Of a DNA stretch of 14,882 bases, positions 1-7,951 are shown one piece after another. Origin of the DNA: JBAZJN01 sp041651295. GTDB taxonomy: Bacteria; Patescibacteriota; UBA1384; XYA2-FULL-43-10; CAINNR01. Under the pieces are notes generated by a model. It saw only the letters and a program-made list of their open reading frames with translations. It was not told the origin of the DNA and made no database searches. The stretch lies in NCBI GenBank assembly GCA_041651295.1, contig JBAZJN010000025.1, positions 1 to 14,882 on the forward strand, read 5' to 3'. A program made the translations under genes and the position numbers. The first letter of the stretch is position 1. Each line of letters begins with the position of its first letter.

Positions 1-612
1 GGCAGCTTCAAGTTCGTGGTGTTGATGGATACACTCCATGAGCAACTCAAGAATCTCATTTTGTTTCTGAACCAAAACAGCGAGTTTGATGTGTATGCGG
101 TAGAGCTCAAGTATTACAAATACGACTCGTTTGAGATTGTCATCCCAAAACTATTCGGGAGTGAAGTGAAGAAGGATCTCACGCAAAAGACCAAACTAGC
201 ACTTCCTACTGATGACGACTTTCTAAATGCGTACGCCAAGCAAGGCCAACAAAAAGAAGCGCAAGTATTCCTCGACGTGTTTCATGATCTCAACGAGGGG
301 CGGCTCACCCTCGACGGAGTGTCGGCGCATAAGACGCCAAAGACTTGCACGATCACGGTTCGGCAGAATAATGGGAAGACGACGTTTTCGCTCTACGTTG
401 ACCCAATGTTCGAGGGTGGAGGGATAGATGTGTGGACGTATGGCAACAGTGCCTGGACGAGAGCGTACAAAGTCGTCACCGACAGCATTCCTAGTTTACG
501 ACCCACGGCTGCTCTAGCGAACCAGAATTACGCACGGATGGGGCGGTGGGCATTAAAACACTTTTCCCGCAAGAGCTTCGAAATGATCTTACGGGATTTG
601 ACCAGTGTTTAA
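1..612 (+). CDS. C-terminal part of an unrecognised protein (partial at the window edge)
   Basis: The reading frame is open to the first base, and the first in-frame start-like codons (GTG at 16 and 19, TTG at 22, ATG at 25) fall inside what reads as continuous hydrophobic sequence (GSFKFVVLMD). The gene therefore most likely begins upstream of the window. It ends at TAA 610-612. The visible product is about 203 residues, soluble, with alternating strand- and helix-like segments, and includes VYAVELKYY and VIPKLFGSEVKK. I recall similar segments in the C-terminal halves of uncharacterised bacterial proteins near PD-(D/E)XK-type nucleases. ELK superficially resembles an (D/E)xK motif, but I cannot show that it is catalytic. 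It is convergent with the large - strand convoy. No function is assigned. Confidence 0.7.
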   Translation, partial: GSFKFVVLMDTLHEQLKNLILFLNQNSEFDVYAVELKYYKYDSFEIVIPKLFGSEVKKDLTQKTKLALPTDDDFLNAYAKQGQQKEAQVFLDVFHDLNEGRLTLDGVSAHKTPKTCTITVRQNNGKTTFSLYVDPMFEGGGIDVWTYGNSAWTRAYKVVTDSIPSLRPTAALANQNYARMGRWALKHFSRKSFEMILRDLTSV

Positions 613-645
613 ATTAACAGAATACAAATAAACTAGCCATCAATT

Positions 646-684
646 AAGAGGGCGGTCTTAGTTTTAAAACCCCTATCTTTTTTA
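646..684 (+). terminator. Weak terminator-like hairpin after the first + strand gene
   Basis: GGG (about 650-653) can pair with CCC (670-673) around the palindrome GTTTTAAAAC (661-670), and a run of T's follows to 683. The stem is short and interrupted, so this is a weak candidate for ending transcription of the upstream + strand gene. Confidence 0.3.
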
Positions 685-699
685 AGCCATGCCGCGGAT

Positions 700-813
700 G
701 TGCATCGTTATGCGGCTTTGGTAGAAAGCAAAATGAATGATGACTACAATCAGAATTTTGGGGGATGGACCGGTGAAATACCAGAGTCAGAATTTGATCC
801 GTATTATCAGTAA
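700..813 (+). pseudogene. Short possible gene remnant or small ORF
   Basis: A frame open from 637 to TAA 811-813 reads, from a GTG at 700, VHRYAALVESKMNDDYNQ and onward to an acidic end with PESEFDPYYQ. An ATG lies at 733. The composition looks protein-like, but there is no clear ribosome-binding site or proper start, and about 38-59 residues is very short. It may be the tail of a decayed gene, a real micro-protein or chance. I do not recognise a family. Confidence 0.2.
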
Positions 814-853
814 ATTACTCCATCTGGGTAAGCCGCCAATCTCCAGGCCAAAA

Positions 854-1198
854 CTAACGCAATCCTGTTTTTTCTAGAATCATACCGACTAAAAAATAAC
901 AAATTGGATAGAGAAGAACCGCACATGCCGCATGGAAGATATCATTCACAAAAACTTCAGGGCCCCAGATCAGTCCGATCACAAAGAGCGTCCCGAAATA
1001 GAAGAAGTTATAGAGAAAACTCCCTAAGCTTCCCCAGCGCCCCAACATCGCTTTAAACGTCACAACAATAAAAATAAGTAGGAGGCCAATCATTACCGCA
1101 AACCAGTGCTCTTTCAAGAACACCATTAAAATGCCCCAGAGCATTTGCGCGGCTTGTTTCATGCCTTCTTCAATAGAATTAAAGAGCAGATTCGCCAT
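854..1198 (-). CDS. Small multi-pass membrane protein, function unknown
   Basis: This 114-residue protein is mostly hydrophobic. Likely membrane segments lie near residues 18-28, 32-48, 60-78 and 88-107, joined by short loops, one of them carrying KAMLGRWGS. It has a short amphipathic N-terminus and ends in a charged LEKTGLR tail. No enzyme motif is visible. It is the last gene of the convoy, 45 bases after the YgjP-like peptidase gene, so it could be co-transcribed or independent. The start is the ATG whose complement lies at 1196-1198, and no good Shine-Dalgarno sequence precedes it. It resembles the anonymous small membrane proteins of Patescibacteria, but I cannot name a family. Confidence 0.7.
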   Translation of the reverse strand: MANLLFNSIEEGMKQAAQMLWGILMVFLKEHWFAVMIGLLLIFIVVTFKAMLGRWGSLGSFLYNFFYFGTLFVIGLIWGPEVFVNDIFHAACAVLLYPICYFLVGMILEKTGLR

Positions 1199-1243
1199 CT
1201 GCTTTAAAAAATTTGATCAAAAATATGTTGAGGGTACATGTAT

Positions 1244-1813
1244 CTAAACAAAAGTTATTCCACTCTTCTTTAATTCCTGTCGCATAACTGCATAGTCCGG
1301 GATCATTCTTGATACTAAGCTCCAAAATGTTTTAGAGTGATTAAATGCTTTCAGGTGACACAGCTCGTGGGCAATGATGTAATCCTGTACCGCTTCCGGA
1401 AGAAACAGAATTTTGTAGTTGAAGTTGAGATTGGCTTTCCGAGAACAGCTGCCCCAGCATGTCTTTTGGTTTTTAATCGTCAGTTTGTTGTACTGGTAGC
1501 CATGCTGATCAGCAAAACTTTTAGCTTTACGCTCAATAAGTGCATGGGCGCTTTCTTTGTATTTGAGATAATCGTCGTTGCTATATCGAGCAACCGGTTT
1601 GCCCTCAAATTGCTTAAAGAATGCAATCTTTGAGAATAGCCATTCGGTCTTTTCGCGGATAAATCGTTCAGCAACTGTTTCCTGTAAACCACGAGGTGTG
1701 GTTACAACAACAGATCCATCACAGTACACGGCAAGGCGCATCCTCCGTGCTCGTTTACTCTTCCGAAGCGTATACGCAACCTCTTTATCTTGTAAGGTAA
1801 TGCGCTTGTTCAT
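1244..1813 (-). CDS. YgjP/DUF45-family M48-like zinc metallopeptidase
   Basis: This 189-residue protein has the full YgjP layout. The N-terminal basic strand-rich part is RRMRLAVYCDGSVVVTTP (residues 23-40), followed by a helical middle, a WGSCS motif (120-124) and the zinc site HELCH (149-153) with a third histidine ligand in FNHSKTFW (H159). The HExxH glutamate E150 is the expected catalytic base. The family is a predicted cytoplasmic metallopeptidase with unknown substrate, and its members often sit beside hsdR in type I restriction loci, as here. The start codon lies one base after the hsdR TGA (TGA-T-ATG), which implies translational coupling. Length and motifs are complete, with no sign of decay. 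Confidence 0.92.
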   Translation of the reverse strand: MNKRITLQDKEVAYTLRKSKRARRMRLAVYCDGSVVVTTPRGLQETVAERFIREKTEWLFSKIAFFKQFEGKPVARYSNDDYLKYKESAHALIERKAKSFADQHGYQYNKLTIKNQKTCWGSCSRKANLNFNYKILFLPEAVQDYIIAHELCHLKAFNHSKTFWSLVSRMIPDYAVMRQELKKSGITFV

Positions 1814-1814
1814 A

Positions 1815-4727
1815 TCAAAACTTTTTGGTGATTATGTCTACAAATCTATTGAGGAACTTAGGAAAATCTTTTACTTTAAATCGCTCCTTGTACTCTTTGA
1901 GAATGAGTTCCTGTAAAGTTTGTTTAATGTCTTTAATAAAGACATCTCGTTTTGAGGATTCTTGCCACCCCAGATCAAGATCATCTTCAATGCGGATTCG
2001 TAGCTCTTTGACGAATTCCTTGATCGCATCGTCTCGCCCAGCTTCAATGAACTCCTGTGAGATGACATACAGTGCATACTCCTTGAGATCAAGTCCCAGC
2101 TCTTTAGCTTCATCACCTTTCGACTTAATATCCTTCATTAATTCCTCATATCTGTGAATTCTCTCAGCCAGATCAATTTGATTCTGCTCAAATTCACGAC
2201 GAATAGCCGTTAGTCTCTCACTAAACTTCTGATACGCGGGATTTCCATCAAGATTGATGGAGATTTCTTGCTTGAGCATCTTCTCAAGATTCAACGCCTT
2301 TTCTTCTTCGTCCATTCCCTTCAGACGCTCCAGCGTATACAAATCGTTCACGCGGAGTTCCCGGAAGTTCTTTGTGATTCCTTCATAGTCAATAATATTG
2401 CTCTTCTGAATGAGCTCTTTCACTTTCTCCCCATATTCTTCCAGCAAGTATCGATCGTCCTCACTTCGAAATTCCTTCAGGAAAGCTAAGTAAAAACTCG
2501 TCACCCATTCAAACGATCTAATGTACTTCTTTAAGAATGGGTCTGGTGACAAAAACTCAAACAAACTTCTGAGCTTTGTGTATTTCTCAAGGAAGTACTT
2601 CTGCTTGTCCTGATTATCGATGAAAATCTTCAAACACCGGCGGAGGTTATCCATCGATGGGTCTTCTATGTTGACCCCAGTAAACAGCTTCATGACATCG
2701 TCTAAGACGTCAGTAAAGCGCTCCTTGACGCGCTCAATATCAATCATCGCCGAATCGATGACGTCTTCGTCAAAATCAAGTGCGTCGTAGAGGCTTCGCG
2801 TAATTCCGTAGTAATCAATAATCTTGCCGTAATCCTTATTTGTATAGACGCGGTTGGTGCGGGCGATTGCCTGTAAAAGATTATGGTCACGTAAAGGCTT
2901 ATCGAGGTACATGACTTGCTCAATAGGCGCATCAAAACCAGTGAGCAACATATCGCACACTAAAAGAAACTTCAGAGAAGATTTGGGGTCTTTAAAGCGC
3001 TCAATGATTTTTTCGCGTTCGCGTTTGCTCGTGTTATACACCTTCAAATCATCTGCGTCGCTATTTGGATCCCCGGGCGAATACACCACAGCCGACCATT
3101 CGGCAGGAATGAGTTTGTCGAGGAGCTTTTTATAATTCGCCACAGCCTCACGGTCGTACGCCACCACTTGTGCCTTAAAACCATTCGGTTCGACATAGAG
3201 CTTGTAATGCTCAACAATATCCCTTGCGACAGCTTCCATGCGCTTGGGTAACTTCACCAGCGCCGCTTTCTTGCCGTATTTCTTTATGAGTTCGGTCTTC
3301 TGCTTGTCAGGTAAATCTCCGGCTATTTCTTCAAACTTTTGGTCAAGCTTTTCCTCGTCAATAGAAAACTTCGAGAGCCGTGCTTCATACGTCACCGGGA
3401 TTGTCGCCCCGTCATCAATAGATTGCTGGATGGAATAGTAGTCTAAATACCGTTTTCCTTCACCTTCATAATTTCGGAAAGTATTCGTGTGCGTTTTATC
3501 AACGGGCGTTCCGGTAAATCCAAAGAAAAATGCTTTTTTAAACGCGTTACGCATATTGATGCCCGAGATGCCCTCGTTCCCTCGGTGAGCCTCATCAGCA
3601 AGAATAATCACGTTTTCGTCGAGGTTTTCTACTTGACTGCCGAGTTCTGAAAACTTCTGAATAGTGGTGATAAATATTCCACTTATTGGTGATTGAATCT
3701 TTTCCTCAAGATTCTTTCGAGAGACTGCCCTTTCCACATTCTTCCCTCCGGCATTGGTGAAGGTCTCAAATATCTGGTCGTCTAAATCCACACGGTCAAC
3801 CAAAATAAAGACCTTCGGGTTGGCAAGCGCTTTGTCGAACCGCAATTTCCATGCAGTGAAAAACATCGTAAGTGTCTTACCGGACCCTTGCGTGTGCCAA
3901 ATGAGCCCTTGCCGTTTCTCTTTAGAAAGGACGCGTTTGACGATCTTATTCGTTGCTCGCATTTGCTGGTATCGAGCCATTTTCTTGACCATCTTCTCCT
4001 TCTCTTTTTCAAAGAGAATAAAGTTTTGCACGATGTCTAAAAGGTTTTCTTTAGAGAGAAGTGAAAAGAGAGTCATTTCCAACTCACCGCCGAGTTTATT
4101 TTCTACATCTTCATCTCTCCACTGGAGGAAGAGCTGCTTCGGTGCACCAGTTGCCCCATAAACTGTTTTGAGCCCATCGCTTGCAATATTAAAACAGTTT
4201 GGAATGAACAGCCTGCGGGCCACTTTTTCGTATCTCTTAATTTGATCAATTCCATTCTCAAAGGTTACCCCCTCCGAAGCAGTCGGGCTTTTCGCTTCAA
4301 TATCAACCAACGGAAGTCCGTTTACAGAAATCAGGATATCAGGACGAATGTTCTCCGTATCTCCTTCAAAATAGAACTGATTAGTAACGACAAACTGATT
4401 ATTTTCTGGTTTATCAAAATCAACGAGCCTATAGTCCTGCATCTGCCTTGTTTCTGGATTCATCAAATTAACCCCTTCGCGAATTTTATCCAAAAATTCC
4501 TGATTAGAGTCAATCTTATTTACTTCCCGCAGGACACTCTTAGCTACAGAATCATCAACATTATTTATTCTTTTCACAGCATCAAGTAGCTGCGATTTAA
4601 TGATGTATTCACTCTCAAGATCGCGAAGTTTTGCAAATTCCTCCGGCTTTATGTACTCAAAACCAAGCGTATCTTTAATAAACTTGATGATATAATTTTC
4701 TACTGTAACTTGTTCGTTGAATTTCAT
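1815..4727 (-). CDS. hsdR: Type I restriction enzyme, endonuclease/translocase subunit HsdR
   Basis: This 970-residue motor and nuclease subunit joins HsdM and HsdS to translocate DNA and cut at a distance from an unmethylated recognition site. The N-terminal PD-(D/E)XK nuclease shows RPD (D130) and IEAK (E144, K146). The superfamily 2 helicase motor follows: Walker A TQGSGKT (279-285), DEAH box (378-381), TGTP motif III (405-408), TGFDAP (596-601) and QAIARTNR (619-626). The remainder is a helical C-terminal region for docking on the methylase. The length fits the EcoR124-like group (type IC in style). Every key motif is present, so it should be active. Its ATG overlaps the TGA of the upstream HEPN-like gene by four bases (ATGA), and the YgjP gene follows one base after its stop. 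Confidence 0.97.
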   Translation of the reverse strand: MKFNEQVTVENYIIKFIKDTLGFEYIKPEEFAKLRDLESEYIIKSQLLDAVKRINNVDDSVAKSVLREVNKIDSNQEFLDKIREGVNLMNPETRQMQDYRLVDFDKPENNQFVVTNQFYFEGDTENIRPDILISVNGLPLVDIEAKSPTASEGVTFENGIDQIKRYEKVARRLFIPNCFNIASDGLKTVYGATGAPKQLFLQWRDEDVENKLGGELEMTLFSLLSKENLLDIVQNFILFEKEKEKMVKKMARYQQMRATNKIVKRVLSKEKRQGLIWHTQGSGKTLTMFFTAWKLRFDKALANPKVFILVDRVDLDDQIFETFTNAGGKNVERAVSRKNLEEKIQSPISGIFITTIQKFSELGSQVENLDENVIILADEAHRGNEGISGINMRNAFKKAFFFGFTGTPVDKTHTNTFRNYEGEGKRYLDYYSIQQSIDDGATIPVTYEARLSKFSIDEEKLDQKFEEIAGDLPDKQKTELIKKYGKKAALVKLPKRMEAVARDIVEHYKLYVEPNGFKAQVVAYDREAVANYKKLLDKLIPAEWSAVVYSPGDPNSDADDLKVYNTSKREREKIIERFKDPKSSLKFLLVCDMLLTGFDAPIEQVMYLDKPLRDHNLLQAIARTNRVYTNKDYGKIIDYYGITRSLYDALDFDEDVIDSAMIDIERVKERFTDVLDDVMKLFTGVNIEDPSMDNLRRCLKIFIDNQDKQKYFLEKYTKLRSLFEFLSPDPFLKKYIRSFEWVTSFYLAFLKEFRSEDDRYLLEEYGEKVKELIQKSNIIDYEGITKNFRELRVNDLYTLERLKGMDEEEKALNLEKMLKQEISINLDGNPAYQKFSERLTAIRREFEQNQIDLAERIHRYEELMKDIKSKGDEAKELGLDLKEYALYVISQEFIEAGRDDAIKEFVKELRIRIEDDLDLGWQESSKRDVFIKDIKQTLQELILKEYKERFKVKDFPKFLNRFVDIITKKF

Positions 4728-5407
4728 GAATGTTTTTTTATGTAGTCTTCAAAATGCCACTGAAAAGTCAAAAAATATATATTGAGAAACTGGGCATACG
4801 TTAGTCGTGTTAGCCCACAAACCTCAATAGGCTGCGCTTTGGGTATGCCCCAATCGAATGAGAACAGATTGGATACTTTTTTTTCATCTGTTTCTAATTT
4901 AAAAATTTTCCCTATAAAATTACCCTGATGAGCATATTCGTTACGTAGCTTGTACAGTATTCTACTAGAGGTAATTTGTTGGTTTATTTTACTTAATTTT
5001 TTTGTATCATCAATTGAGAGTTGCAAAGTATATTGTAATTTATCCTTAACGGGTTCAAAGAATGCATCAACTAAATCGCCTTTATTCATACTAGCCGTGT
5101 TAGCAGAAAAAGTATTGATAGCAATTTCAGCATGAGAAACTAATTGAAAAATTTTGATCTTATCTACGTCATCATGATTATTTTTCGCCAGGGTATCAAG
5201 AAAATCACATACCTCCATGATCTTCTCAATTTTCCCGATCAAATAAATAACAGGCTGAATGTAGTCGTAGTCTAAAGAAAAAAGACTATGATAGACGGCC
5301 TCTATTTCAATACCAAAACGTTTGAAAAATAACTGTATTCTAGGTAAATCAGCTTGCCACATATTCAAGTGGGCTTCCTCCCATTTTTTCTCAGCATCAT
5401 CCTTCAT
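4724..5407 (-). CDS. HEPN-like protein of the hsd operon, function unproven
   Basis: This 227-residue, mostly helical protein contains LRNEYAHQGNF, in which R155-x4-H160 fits the R-phi-x3-H motif of HEPN domains. Many HEPN proteins are metal-independent RNases; others are inactive partner or dimerisation modules. The motif sits about two thirds along, after several predicted helices (residues 20-150), a usual HEPN placement. The gene lies between hsdS and hsdR with four-base ATGA overlaps at both ends, so it is made together with them. A purine-rich GGTGAGG about 10 bases upstream is the best Shine-Dalgarno sequence in the convoy. I see no ATPase domain, unlike PrrC or RloC, which also carry HEPN-type nuclease domains in hsd loci. 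A non-nuclease structural role is the alternative. Confidence 0.6.
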   Translation of the reverse strand: MKDDAEKKWEEAHLNMWQADLPRIQLFFKRFGIEIEAVYHSLFSLDYDYIQPVIYLIGKIEKIMEVCDFLDTLAKNNHDDVDKIKIFQLVSHAEIAINTFSANTASMNKGDLVDAFFEPVKDKLQYTLQLSIDDTKKLSKINQQITSSRILYKLRNEYAHQGNFIGKIFKLETDEKKVSNLFSFDWGIPKAQPIEVCGLTRLTYAQFLNIYFLTFQWHFEDYIKKHS

Positions 5408-6693
5408 ATATTTACCCTCACCTTCCCACTCAATAAATCCTGCATCAGACCTTTTTTGAGTAAGTTAAGTTTGTCTTTTAATTTTTTATTGATCGAAATC
5501 TTTTCATCGACAGCTGAAAGAATTTCCGCAATTTCTTTTTGCTCTTTTAGGGGTGGCACTCCGAAACCAACACTCATTAACATTCCTTTGTTCAAAATAT
5601 TCATCGTCCCACCATGACTTTTTTGACTCATCTGCTGAATCAAAAAATCCGATTTTAAAAGATGTGCAATAAATTGTGAATCCGCTTTTGTACTGTCAGG
5701 TGTTATTTTTAATAATCGTGGATTGATTATACCCTTTTCATAATTTCCTGGAACAATCAATATTTTTCCAATCGTCCCGACTAGGCTTATTAAAATATCT
5801 CCCGCATTAACTTTAAAACCCTCCATCTCTTTGTACTTTTCCTCATTAACGTAATAGTCTCCGTAAAAAGCATCGCCAGATATTACTTGTTCCTGTCCGT
5901 ATATCTTGAACCCTTTTTCTACGTAGAAATTCTTTTTCAACGCTGATCCAAATGGACCTGGTTTTATTGCGTTTTTATCATCTGGGTTTACCAAGTTTTT
6001 AAATCCACCAAAATCCCACCCCTCCGGAATCTGTCCGATTTTTGTCTCCTTTAATTTCGTATGCCCAATCCCACGAGTAAAGAGCTGTTGCATCAATCCG
6101 CGCTTGAGCCTCTCTGTCGCCTCAATCACTTCCTGCGTTTTCGCAATATCCTCATCCACCGTCCCCATAATCTCCGCGATTTTTTGTTGTTCCTTGATTG
6201 GAGGAAGCGTTATGTCTAAAGAAAGAACCCGATCTTTCGAGAGATTAAACCTAGTAGAACCCTGAGCCATTTTCATTATTTTTGACCTAAAATCTCTTCC
6301 TCTAAATAAGTAGCGCGCGTATTGAGGAATCAAGGAATTAAAACCATTCAAACGAAAGCCGAAACAAAAACTATTCAAATAATAGTTATCAACTTCATCA
6401 AGCAAAACAGAGCTCATCCCAACTTCTTCTGGTGTTTCCGATGACACCGTAAAAAACACATCTCCATATTTAACTTTGCTCTGATTTTCTTCTTCATCAA
6501 CATCCACCAAGTCAAATCTATTTTTATCAATTTTTGAGTTAGTAAATATGTTCATGTAAGTAATAAAAGGGGCGCCATGACCAAAATCAGTCTTGTTTTT
6601 GCTCCGCAGACCACTATAAGTAAAACCAAGCTCACCGACTTTGGTTGGAGTCCATCCGTTCGGAATATTCTGTTGTGTCAATTTAGTTTGCAT
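5404..6693 (-). CDS. hsdS: Type I restriction-modification specificity subunit HsdS
   Basis: This 429-residue subunit reads the bipartite DNA target for both the methylase and the nuclease. Two target-recognition domains start at IPNGW (residues 10-14) and IPEGW (222-226). Each is followed by a conserved coiled-coil spacer: PPIKEQQKIAEI (164-175) with ERLKRGLMQQL after it, and PPLKEQKEIAEIL with LKKGLMQDLLSGKV at the C-terminus. This two-TRD, two-spacer layout is complete. The two spacers differ at DNA level, so there is no obvious repeat for shuffling of domains. Its start overlaps the end of the preceding 191-residue gene by 11 bases, and its TGA overlaps the HEPN-like gene by four. The recognition sequence cannot be read from the protein alone. 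Confidence 0.96.
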   Translation of the reverse strand: MQTKLTQQNIPNGWTPTKVGELGFTYSGLRSKNKTDFGHGAPFITYMNIFTNSKIDKNRFDLVDVDEEENQSKVKYGDVFFTVSSETPEEVGMSSVLLDEVDNYYLNSFCFGFRLNGFNSLIPQYARYLFRGRDFRSKIMKMAQGSTRFNLSKDRVLSLDITLPPIKEQQKIAEIMGTVDEDIAKTQEVIEATERLKRGLMQQLFTRGIGHTKLKETKIGQIPEGWDFGGFKNLVNPDDKNAIKPGPFGSALKKNFYVEKGFKIYGQEQVISGDAFYGDYYVNEEKYKEMEGFKVNAGDILISLVGTIGKILIVPGNYEKGIINPRLLKITPDSTKADSQFIAHLLKSDFLIQQMSQKSHGGTMNILNKGMLMSVGFGVPPLKEQKEIAEILSAVDEKISINKKLKDKLNLLKKGLMQDLLSGKVRVNI

Positions 6694-7258
6694 ACTGGGT
6701 CAAATATTTTTCAACAACCTGCTTATTAAAAGCGCCGATGACTGCACGAAGTTTTGCGAGCACATCAAAGAATTTCATTCGAGCCATGGGTTCGATCAAT
6801 GGACTCGTTTTAATAACGGCCATACCTTTCTGATCCATTTCTTGATGGAAATGTTCTTCATTGAGAATTGTATTAAAGACCATCCTAGTAATTAGATCTC
6901 TTTGACCAACCCTAATACGCACAGTGTCATGATCAAGTAGCTTTTTATAGGCGCCCAGCCATTCAGATGCCCTTTTTGATTCAAAATTGTTGTTGATAAA
7001 GAATTGGCATACATTTTCAAAGTTAAATTTATTGCTTTCTTTTAGGATAAACATTCGCACATCCATTAAAAAAGATTTAACTATATCTTCATTCGGAAAT
7101 TCTGTAGATATCCTCCCAGGCTCTCCAGTCTTCATTGAAATCGAAACGCTTTGGCGGTTTAATACCAAGTATTTATCTGCCAAAAGCGCATTGGCTTTTT
7201 CTTTAAAGCGCTCCAATGTTTTTATATCGATATGATTGTCTGAATTATTTATTTTCAT
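6683..7258 (-). CDS. Unrecognised 191-residue protein between the TIR module and hsdS
   Basis: This soluble, largely helical protein has no signal peptide or membrane segment. Its N-terminal third is strand-prone (KYLVLNRQSVSISMKTGEPG, about residues 29-48). The rest is helical and carries SFLMDVRMFILKESN (62-76) and a charged segment EEHFHQEMDQKG (near 134-145). I recognise no catalytic motif and no family. It starts two bases after the stop of the second TIR gene and overlaps hsdS by 11 bases, so it is bound into the same transcript. The position suggests a partner of either the TIR module or HsdS, such as a sensor or adaptor, but nothing in the sequence decides between them. No Shine-Dalgarno sequence precedes its ATG. 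Confidence 0.75.
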   Translation of the reverse strand: MKINNSDNHIDIKTLERFKEKANALLADKYLVLNRQSVSISMKTGEPGRISTEFPNEDIVKSFLMDVRMFILKESNKFNFENVCQFFINNNFESKRASEWLGAYKKLLDHDTVRIRVGQRDLITRMVFNTILNEEHFHQEMDQKGMAVIKTSPLIEPMARMKFFDVLAKLRAVIGAFNKQVVEKYLTQYAN

Positions 7259-7260
7259 AA

Positions 7261-7950
7261 TTAATCATGTGTCTTCGTGAGATTGAATTCATCAATACGA
7301 TCTTTAAGTCCCAGAACGTGATCAATATAAAAATTATGGTTCTTAACAAAATCATCCCACTTTATGGGGTAGATATATGAATGATCGTCGCCATAGTGAT
7401 GATAGTTCTGGCAGACAGTACATATATTTCTCTTATGTTCATTTCGATTAAACATATTTGAGGAAATTATTTTGAAGAAATTATGCGTTTGGATTTCAGT
7501 GAAACAATTGTAGTGCTTAACTCCATGTTCATAGCTTCCACTTTCATCCGGTAATATGACGGCCAAAACTCCGTTAGTATAACTGACTCGGTCTTCTCTT
7601 GTTTTATCTCTCAGGGAATAAGCCACCTCTCTCGGTATCCACTGGAGACTTTCGCGTACAGCCTCTTTCATGTTCTTTGAAATCAACACGATAGTAACTG
7701 TACTATCGTAAATTCTGTCATAAAGCCTTTGCTGTATCGCGTCTTCAGTAAGATGACTGATGTCTTCATCGTCTTTTTCAGCCTTATTTACATGGTCGGT
7801 GAGTACTTTTTCCATCAGATGATCTACGTAGTCACGGGCAGTCAAATAGGTGCCTCCATCAATCCCAACATTCCAATGCGCCCAGTTGCAAGCATCGTTC
7901 TGTCGAACTGATTTATCGGCGTATTTATAACTTATAAATATCTTTGCCAT
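7261..7950 (-). CDS. TIR-domain protein (larger MTH538/Thoeris-like TIR with Cys/His tail)
   Basis: This 229-residue protein opens with KIFISYKYAD, the first strand of a TIR fold. GGTYLTARDYVDHL (32-45), an acidic segment KAEKDDEDIS (56-65), RIYDSTVTIVLISKNMKE (79-96) and SLQWIPREVAYSL (101-113) follow. W104 and E108 fit the W..E position of TIR NAD-cleaving enzymes and of Thoeris ThsB. Such proteins typically make NAD-derived signals or deplete NAD on infection. The C-terminal third holds C177xxC180, H184, H185 and H190 and then PIKWDDF (195-201), possibly a metal-binding tail. The gene starts one base after the stop of the small membrane protein gene. The TIR assignment is firm from the motifs; enzymatic activity and signal type are inferred. 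Confidence 0.85.
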   Translation of the reverse strand: MAKIFISYKYADKSVRQNDACNWAHWNVGIDGGTYLTARDYVDHLMEKVLTDHVNKAEKDDEDISHLTEDAIQQRLYDRIYDSTVTIVLISKNMKEAVRESLQWIPREVAYSLRDKTREDRVSYTNGVLAVILPDESGSYEHGVKHYNCFTEIQTHNFFKIISSNMFNRNEHKRNICTVCQNYHHYGDDHSYIYPIKWDDFVKNHNFYIDHVLGLKDRIDEFNLTKTHD

Positions 7951-7951
7951 G

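Noticed and set aside
227..427. Arginine/serine-rich open frames antisense to or overlapping genes, such as this one and many opposite hsdR
   Set aside because: They lie within stronger coding frames, have biased low-complexity composition and show no initiation signals, so they are treated as shadows.
5404..6693. Phase-variable hsdS with recombining repeats
   Set aside because: The two spacer regions share protein motifs but differ at DNA level, no silent hsdS cassette is present, and the nearby recombinase is of the large integrase type, not an inverting shufflon enzyme.
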